This document shows positions 8,208 through 12,579 of a DNA stretch of 12,579 nt, one piece after another. The notes under the pieces were generated by a model. That model was not told the origin of the DNA. It made no database searches and worked only from the letters and a program-made list of their open reading frames with translations. The stretch's first letter is position 1. Each line of letters starts with the position of its first letter. The DNA is taken from positions 1 to 12,579 of the forward strand of contig QYQC01000019.1 of the NCBI GenBank assembly GCA_007280315.1, written 5' to 3'. This DNA comes from Betaproteobacteria bacterium. Lineage in GTDB: Bacteria; Pseudomonadota; Gammaproteobacteria; Burkholderiales; SG8-39. The position numbers and the translations under genes are program-made.

Positions 8208-9520
8208 AGTCCAAAGGTGTTCTTGAAAATTGGAATCACCAAGCTCAAGGGACGCTGGCGCCTGATCGTGATCTCAGCATTACAAATCGTTCCGCTGGCG
8301 ATCGTAATGGCAGGCCCTTTCGCCGAGGACCATTGGTAACCACTAGGCGAATCTGCTGTTCTAAGCGTTGCGCGGATTTCGGTAGGTGGCGTTTGACCCG
8401 ACAAGTCCCTGACCAAACCTTCGTTTTGCATCAACATCATCATGCTTCCCGGGGTGGCAGGGTAATCAGAGACCTGACGAATATTCGCCCGAATAAACCC
8501 GTGTTCTTCCCGCTTGACCGTGCTGGGAACAATTTGCGCTTCCATTTTTGGCAAGATCTTTCTGCCTTCGCCCACGGGAACGTAAATGATCGCCTCCAGA
8601 CCAGCGTTGCTAAGGTCTTCACGCTCGATGGTGATCACCGGTGCGCCCTGTCCAACCAGCATGCCATTTCCGGCCTTGATCTCGGTCACCCTTCCGCTAA
8701 ACCGGCTGATCACCGAGGCCGCCAGCTTTTTCATTTCAACCAAACTATCGAGTTGACGCCGTGCCTCATTTAGCTGCATCTCAATATTGGCAATCTCGCC
8801 TCGGCCCTGCTTGTCACGTTCTAAGCTCGTCAGTTTGAGCTGCTCAATCTGATTCTTCAGGTTCTCGGCCTCAAGATTTGCGCTCACCTCATCTTGCCGC
8901 GCATTCGCCGCCTCCTGCCGAACCGCCAATACAGACTGATTAGTTACCAATCCCTGCTTATACAACTCCTCCTGCACCGTTATCCGCTCACGGGCCAAGC
9001 GCGCCCGCTCCTGCGCATACTTCGCCCGCTCGCGCGTCGCCGCAATCTGGCTCTCGAATACCTGCTTTTGTTGCCCCACGGTTTGTTGCGTCAATGCCAC
9101 GCCCTGCGAGGCAAAAGAGTTCACGACCTTTTTCTGGGCTTCGAGCTCATACACGCGCGACTCGGCCTTTTGAATACGATCGACAAGGTCAGGCTGCGCA
9201 ATACGCGCAATTTCACTGCCTTTTTCTACCCTATCTCCTACTTTGACCATGAAGTCCGTGATGCGCCCGGCTGATTCGCTAGATACATCGGCAAGACCAA
9301 TAGCGTTGATGAGGACACATTTTGTCGCAAGAATCTTGTCCGGTAGCGAGCCGAACCAGCCCCAAACCGCGCCCCCCAGAATCAGCATAAGCAGGGGCGC
9401 CAGCGCAAGCCATGCCTTTGGCGTTATCACACGCATGAGCGTGTCGAGCTGCTCGGGCGAAGACAGCCGATCCAAAGCCACTTTGCGAAATAATTTTGAC
9501 TTAGGATCAGATTCGCTCAT
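8201..9520 (-). CDS. NHLM system HlyD-type periplasmic adaptor (membrane fusion protein)
   Basis: This 439-residue protein links the inner-membrane ABC transporter to the outer-membrane TolC channel. After a short cytoplasmic start (KLFRKVALDRLSSPEQLD, a typical NHLM adaptor beginning) there is one membrane helix at about 36-57. The first lipoyl half (SAGRITDFMVKVGDRVEKGS) follows, then a long Lys/Glu/Gln/Ala-rich coiled-coil hairpin (about 110-270), the second lipoyl half (SRFSGRVTEIKAGNGMLVGQ) and a beta-barrel region. The ATG at 9518-9520 is chosen because GGAG lies 8 nt upstream and the protein then begins as the family does. A GTG at 9592 would add 24 residues but is less likely. The gap to the TolC-type stop is then 102 nt, the longest in the operon. 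Confidence 0.92.
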   Translation of the reverse strand: MSESDPKSKLFRKVALDRLSSPEQLDTLMRVITPKAWLALAPLLMLILGGAVWGWFGSLPDKILATKCVLINAIGLADVSSESAGRITDFMVKVGDRVEKGSEIARIAQPDLVDRIQKAESRVYELEAQKKVVNSFASQGVALTQQTVGQQKQVFESQIAATRERAKYAQERARLARERITVQEELYKQGLVTNQSVLAVRQEAANARQDEVSANLEAENLKNQIEQLKLTSLERDKQGRGEIANIEMQLNEARRQLDSLVEMKKLAASVISRFSGRVTEIKAGNGMLVGQGAPVITIEREDLSNAGLEAIIYVPVGEGRKILPKMEAQIVPSTVKREEHGFIRANIRQVSDYPATPGSMMMLMQNEGLVRDLSGQTPPTEIRATLRTADSPSGYQWSSAKGPAITIASGTICNAEITIRRQRPLSLVIPIFKNTFGLI

Positions 9521-9536
9521 CTTGCAAACTCCATAG

Positions 9537-9614
9537 TTAAGCGGGTCGTGCGCGGTTGTAATATGCGCAAACTTGGGCTTGAAGAAAACCACAATGCGTA
9601 TTCGATCGACTCAT
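9537..9614 (-). CDS. Possible 25-residue small ORF between the TolC-type and HlyD-type genes
   Basis: In the 102-nt gap there is an ATG (9612-9614) with AAGG about 7 nt upstream, followed by 25 codons and a TAA at 9537-9539, which is 16 nt before the adaptor ATG. The peptide begins MSRSNTHCGFLQAQ and holds two cysteines. It has no recognisable leader, hydrophobic stretch or family. It may simply keep ribosomes moving toward the adaptor gene, or it may be chance; it is far too short to be an NHLP-type precursor. The alternative GTG start of the adaptor would overlap it. Confidence 0.18.
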   Translation of the reverse strand: MSRSNTHCGFLQAQVCAYYNRARPA

Positions 9615-9622
9615 CTGTGACC

Positions 9623-11236
9623 TTAACGGGTGACACTTGCAGTAGGCGTGAGCAACTCAGCAATACGTGCAGTGTAAGAGTCTCCCTCGCGAGAAAGCAG
9701 TATGCCGGCTTCGAATCGAAACTGAGCGATGGCACTGGCATAGGCTTGGCGGGCCTGCACCGCTGAGAGCAGTGAGTTGTTGTAACGATCCTCGACGTTG
9801 AGAATGTCGATCAGTGTGGACAGGCCCAAACGCTTTTTAGTGCGCTCGTTTGCCAATCCAACGGCGTACGTTTTGACTGCGGCATCGGCTTCCTTCAATT
9901 GCTCCACTGCACGCACTATGGCGTAGGCTGAAGTCTCAATGCTGCCGCTGATCGCGTGCCCCAACTCATTGATCCTGATGCGTTGCGCCTCCACCAGTGC
10001 TGCCTGCTGGCGGATCAATCCACGAGCCACATTATTTCCAAGCGGCATTTGAAAGATTAAGTTTGCACTATAACCCTGCCCAAAATTCTGCCCAAATCCG
10101 GGGCCAAATGCCGCAGGTGATTTCCCTTCAGCCAAACCACTTTGTGTCACCCCCAACACCAGATCGAGTTGCGGAAGTTCATTTTTGCGTGCCGCGTCAA
10201 AAATGATTTGCGCTGCCTCCTGTCTTTGGCGCAGCGTCACCAGGTCACTACGCATTTCAAGGGCTCGTGTAATAATCGCCCCTCTACGCGCTACAAAATC
10301 AGTTGTTACGCCGCTATATTCTGGAAATCCATCCACCAATTCACCGATCGCCATAGTGGCCTCAGCACTAAACCCCAGGGTGCGCCCAAGGGTGCGACGC
10401 GACTCCAGTAGCGCCTGTTCCGCGGCAATCCTCGCGCCCCGCCTGTCATTCTGGCTCGCCAGCCCGAGGTTAATTTCAGCTTGGGGCAATTCATCAGCAG
10501 CAATCAATTTACGCAATTCATCCAGCGACTCCTCACCGCGTCTCTCACTGTTGCGTGCAATCGTTAATCTCTGCGTTTTTGCCAAGTAGTCCCAATACGC
10601 AAGCGCGCTGCTTAAAACAATATTTGAGGCCGCGAATTCCAGATCGCCACGAGCAGCTAAAGCTTCTAATTCAGCAGCGCGAAGCGGTGCCACAGTGACA
10701 CCTCCAGAATTGCGCAGCATTGGAACGCGCAGCTGAAAAGTCAGTGCGCCAATACTTTGTCTGGGTGTGGACGAGGCAGGAAAGATATTAGACATGCTGG
10801 TGGTATGGGTAGCCACCAGATTTGCTTGCAAGCCATTCGCAAATAGCTGCGTAGCCCCAGCTTGGGTAGTCGTCGTGTCGGAAAGGTTGTAACGTAAATC
10901 AAAACCATTCTGCAACAGGGTATTGCGGTCCGACTGTTTTAACGGATCATTGGCGCGCGTAGCGCCGCCTTGCGCATTCAAATTAAAGTCAAAGATTCCG
11001 CGAGCAGTTTGCGCCGCCCCCTGCGCTACATCCTCTTGTGTACGTGCCAATAAAACACTTGAATTGCCCGACAATGCAGCTGACATGGCTGCTGCAAAAC
11101 TCAAGCCTGGGCGAACATCCTGCAGTCGCTGCGCTTGCGCCGTCTGAGTGAATGCCACCAGCAGTACAAACGCACTGAAAGAATGGGTATTTGTAAGGAC
11201 ACCTCTCAGCGTCGTGAAGTTGAGCGTCAAGATCAA
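9623..11236 (-). CDS. TolC-family outer-membrane efflux protein
   Basis: This 537-residue protein is the outer-membrane exit duct of the export machine. The N-terminus has a hydrophobic run (FSAFVLLVAFTQTAQAQ) with a signal-peptidase site after AQA at residue 35. The body holds two repeats of the OEP family, rich in long Ala/Gln/Glu/Arg helices: for example AALSGNSSVLLARTQEDVAQ near 53 and the equivalent ALEMRSDLVTLRQRQEAAQ in the second half. Strands with Gly/Asn/Thr patterns (NLNAQGGATRAND, GYSANLIFQMPLGN) fit the transmembrane barrel. Slightly above 500 residues is normal for TolC proteins accompanying NHLM systems. The start is a TTG at 11234-11236, one base after the stop of the CNB gene. 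A second in-frame TTG lies two codons on, and no ATG comes before the signal peptide. Coupled translation with the upstream gene is likely. Confidence 0.9.
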   Translation of the reverse strand: MILTLNFTTLRGVLTNTHSFSAFVLLVAFTQTAQAQRLQDVRPGLSFAAAMSAALSGNSSVLLARTQEDVAQGAAQTARGIFDFNLNAQGGATRANDPLKQSDRNTLLQNGFDLRYNLSDTTTTQAGATQLFANGLQANLVATHTTSMSNIFPASSTPRQSIGALTFQLRVPMLRNSGGVTVAPLRAAELEALAARGDLEFAASNIVLSSALAYWDYLAKTQRLTIARNSERRGEESLDELRKLIAADELPQAEINLGLASQNDRRGARIAAEQALLESRRTLGRTLGFSAEATMAIGELVDGFPEYSGVTTDFVARRGAIITRALEMRSDLVTLRQRQEAAQIIFDAARKNELPQLDLVLGVTQSGLAEGKSPAAFGPGFGQNFGQGYSANLIFQMPLGNNVARGLIRQQAALVEAQRIRINELGHAISGSIETSAYAIVRAVEQLKEADAAVKTYAVGLANERTKKRLGLSTLIDILNVEDRYNNSLLSAVQARQAYASAIAQFRFEAGILLSREGDSYTARIAELLTPTASVTR

Positions 11237-11237
11237 T

Positions 11238-11765
11238 TTATCCCATCAACTTCTTCAGCAGCCGCTCGAATCGAGCGCCGGCCAGGTGAACGTTATCCAG
11301 GACATTTTCGTCAAGTTCATCCTTGTCAGTGGGGGCCTCGTCACTCGGATCCCCATAACCCATACGTCCCACCGTGGATCTCATCCTATCTGACAGGAAT
11401 ATCGCTATCGCCCGGTAAAAACGCGAACTAAAGCCGGTGTCCAGATCAAGCTTTGACTGCAGCACCGCCTTATCCAGCGCAAGAACCACCGCATCCCGCA
11501 ATACCACCACAGATGCCGAAGGCGGGCGCGAATCCACGAGCGACATTTCACCAAGTATTTCACCTGAAGACACTTTTGCCAGTTCAAACCCTTTGTTGGT
11601 TTGGACTGATAACTCGCCGTCCAAAACTATATACACTTGGCTCAGGCTCACACCAAACGTGATTAATTGCGTGTCCTTCTCCACTTTAATTCGCTGACCG
11701 GCACGAGCCAGCCAATCAACATCGGAATCAGACAATTGGCCGAGTATGTATAAGACTTTACGCAA
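11238..11765 (-). CDS. Cyclic-nucleotide-binding-domain protein, first gene of the export operon
   Basis: The 175-residue protein is a lone CNB (cNMP-binding) beta-roll with a helical tail and no DNA-binding domain, so it is unlikely to act as a Crp-type repressor or activator by itself. The core runs from about residue 20 to 120 (QVYIVLDGELSVQT, then the phosphate-cassette region GEILGEMSLVDSRPPSASVV). In the classic cassette (GE.AL......PRAA) an Arg contacts the cyclic phosphate; here that aligned position is Pro, and the Arg is two residues earlier, so cAMP binding is doubtful. The tail SSRFYRAIAIFLSDRMRS is typical of the small CNB proteins found with NHLM clusters. The TTG at 11763-11765 is chosen because GGGAGGT lies 6 nt upstream. 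A TTG five codons earlier would put this strong ribosome site inside the gene. It may gate or assemble the transporter, which is an inference from position. Confidence 0.85.
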   Translation of the reverse strand: MRKVLYILGQLSDSDVDWLARAGQRIKVEKDTQLITFGVSLSQVYIVLDGELSVQTNKGFELAKVSSGEILGEMSLVDSRPPSASVVVLRDAVVLALDKAVLQSKLDLDTGFSSRFYRAIAIFLSDRMRSTVGRMGYGDPSDEAPTDKDELDENVLDNVHLAGARFERLLKKLMG

Positions 11766-11771
11766 AGGATT

Positions 11772-11778
11772 ACCTCCC
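11772..11778 (-). promoter_or_regulatory. Strong Shine-Dalgarno site deciding a TTG start
   Basis: On the minus strand GGGAGGT is followed by six bases (AATCCT) and then TTG at 11765. The near-perfect complement to the 16S 3' end at ideal spacing marks the TTG as the real start of the CNB-domain gene, despite the poor start codon. Confidence 0.75.
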
Positions 11779-11824
11779 AAAGTTCTGCAGTCTGTCGGCG
11801 GCTTTTAAGTCCCGTTAATTTACA

Positions 11825-11853
11825 ACTTAACGAGTCGAATCAGAGTTTGACAA
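11825..11853 (-). promoter_or_regulatory. Candidate promoter of the NHLM export operon
   Basis: On the minus strand TTGTCA (11853-11848) is followed after exactly 17 bases by TTAAGT (11830-11825). The -35 box is good (5 of 6 to TTGACA) but the -10 box is weak (3 of 6 to TATAAT). The distance to the TTG start leaves a leader of about 50 nt. It is the best placed pair in the upstream region but not a certain one. Confidence 0.3.
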
Positions 11854-11864
11854 CGATAACTATA

Positions 11865-11874
11865 CCCCCCCCCC
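11865..11874. repeat. Run of ten C residues
   Basis: An uninterrupted C10 (G10 on the operon's strand) directly follows TATA on the + strand. It lies 12 bp upstream of the candidate -35 box of the export operon. Such tracts are prone to slippage and to sequencing error. It is not inside a supported coding region. Confidence 0.7.
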
Positions 11875-12028
11875 GCAAACCGATGCAAATTCTTTCACTT
11901 TCGCTCACGCCACGCCTACAGCGCCGGCGGATCTGCCGCATTGCGGAACAGGGTCACACGGTTGTTTGTGGCCATTATCGACAAGCTCTCAAATCACTCG
12001 GGCACAGCCGTTGTGCAGCCTATTCAGG

Positions 12029-12579
12029 ATTCACTGGTACCTGATCCGACCGACGCTGCCCACCGACATGCCACGCCTGATGCTCTGGCTCAACTGGTAT
12101 AGCGTCATGGTGCTTATCGGGTTGCTGCGCCGGCGGGGCCATTTCTGGGAACAACGCTACCACGCCGCCGCTGTGCCGGACAAGGACACCGACCACGCCC
12201 TGCGCGTGTTGCGCTACATCCACGCCAATCCGCGCGCGGCGCACATGACCGAGGGCTACGAATATGCTTACAGCAATTACCGCAGCTATGTCCGTCCCGC
12301 CGAGGACGGTCGGGGCGCATGGCACCCGGCCTATCTGCGCCTGGGTCCGACACTGGATCACTGCGCCCGGCGCTTCGCTCAGTTCTGCCGCCGTCATCAA
12401 TTTACCGCAAAGAAAGCCTCCCGTTCGCGCTGGGGCGCCTGGCAACTGTGGCGTGAGGTCAGCGTCAAGCCCACAACATCAGCGGGTAAAGCGCAAGCGG
12501 ACTTGTTCGGGGCCAGCGGTGCCAGGTATCACGGGGGGGCCAAACCCCGGGAACGGATGCCGGTGGCGATCCTGCGACC
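12029..12579 (+). pseudogene. 5'-decayed REP-associated/IS200-like (Y1) transposase, open at the window edge
   Basis: One + strand frame reads without a stop to the end of the window and resembles the middle and C-terminal parts of Y1-type transposases. These enzymes nick and rejoin single-stranded DNA with an HUH motif and a tyrosine. Visible landmarks are HWYLIRPTLPTDMPRLMLWL (from 12032), then LRRRGHFWEQRYHA, the conserved LRYIHANPRAAHM segment, YSNYRSY and a WHPAYLRLG stretch. The N-terminal domain cannot be found upstream: before about 12029 the frame has no similarity to the family and no start. The HUH motif, expected as PNHVHWL, survives only as a lone His-Trp with an apparent 3-base insertion (TAC). 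MVLIGLL, where related proteins have a motif like MCFNRLL, also suggests small compensating indels. It is best read as a dead remnant; the true 3' end is outside the window. Confidence 0.65.

Larger units (their letters stand above)
11766..12028. other. Intergenic region between the export operon and the transposase remnant
   Basis: These 263 bases carry the operon's ribosome site and candidate promoter, and a homopolymer of ten C residues. Beyond about 11880 I see no recognisable gene on either strand. The only openings are a 65-codon + strand frame (11847-12044) that starts across the C-run without a ribosome site, and a 19-codon minus strand frame (11916-11975). There is a small GC-rich inverted repeat around 11936-11946 (CCGCATTGCGG). 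No NHLP- or Nif11-like precursor is here. Confidence 0.6.

Noticed and set aside
5969..11236. Type I bacteriocin (colicin V/RTX-like) exporter as the identity of the operon
   Set aside because: The paired ABC subunits, one with and one without a C39 domain, plus the CNB gene and the adaptor's N-terminus fit the NHLM class better.
11916..11975. A 19-codon minus strand frame upstream of the export operon as a precursor peptide
   Set aside because: Far too short for an NHLP or Nif11 leader, no Gly-Gly site, and only a poor ribosome site.
11847..12044. A 65-codon + strand frame starting next to the C10 tract
   Set aside because: No ribosome site, low-complexity proline start created by the C-run, and no similarity to a known family or to a peptide leader.

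Overview
The window looks like a proteobacterial accessory region, probably betaproteobacterial or a close relative. This is judged from family resemblance and a moderately high GC content; no housekeeping gene is present to fix the taxonomy. It has three blocks.

Block 1 (1-1903, + strand) is a tightly coupled trio. It holds the 3' end of a DUF2924 gene, a serine recombinase and a small helix-turn-helix protein. Each start codon overlaps the preceding stop (TGATG, ATGA). This trio is a recurrent mobile module in proteobacteria. By eye its sequence is more GC-rich than what follows.

Block 2 (2088-11765) is the core. On the minus strand, five co-directional genes run from right to left: a cyclic-nucleotide-binding-domain protein, a TolC-type outer-membrane protein, an HlyD-type adaptor, a C39-peptidase/ABC transporter, and a second ABC transporter with a long non-peptidase N-terminal extension. 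This is the NHLM class of double-membrane export machine, which processes and secretes ribosomal peptides with nitrile-hydratase-like (NHLP) or Nif11-type leaders. The C39 domain would cut the leader, the two ABC subunits would power inner-membrane transport, and HlyD plus TolC would form the conduit to the outside. Gaps of 1, 102, 33 and 3 nt indicate one transcript, with the CNB gene first. A tandem-GNAT acyltransferase gene (2088-2993) lies on the + strand and converges on the operon end. It is a candidate maturation enzyme for the exported peptide. No convincing precursor peptide gene is visible here.

Block 3 (about 12029-12579, + strand) is a 5'-decayed transposase of the REP-associated/IS200-like Y1 type, running off the window. 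The 263 bp between the operon start and this remnant hold the operon's likely promoter and a run of ten C residues, but no convincing gene.

Overall the export locus sits between a recombinase module and a transposase remnant, as expected for a laterally acquired secretion island. The most interesting points are the GNAT/NHLM pairing (possible acylated RiPP), the CNB protein leading the operon, the CNB-like start of the second ABC subunit, and the apparent absence of a substrate gene.
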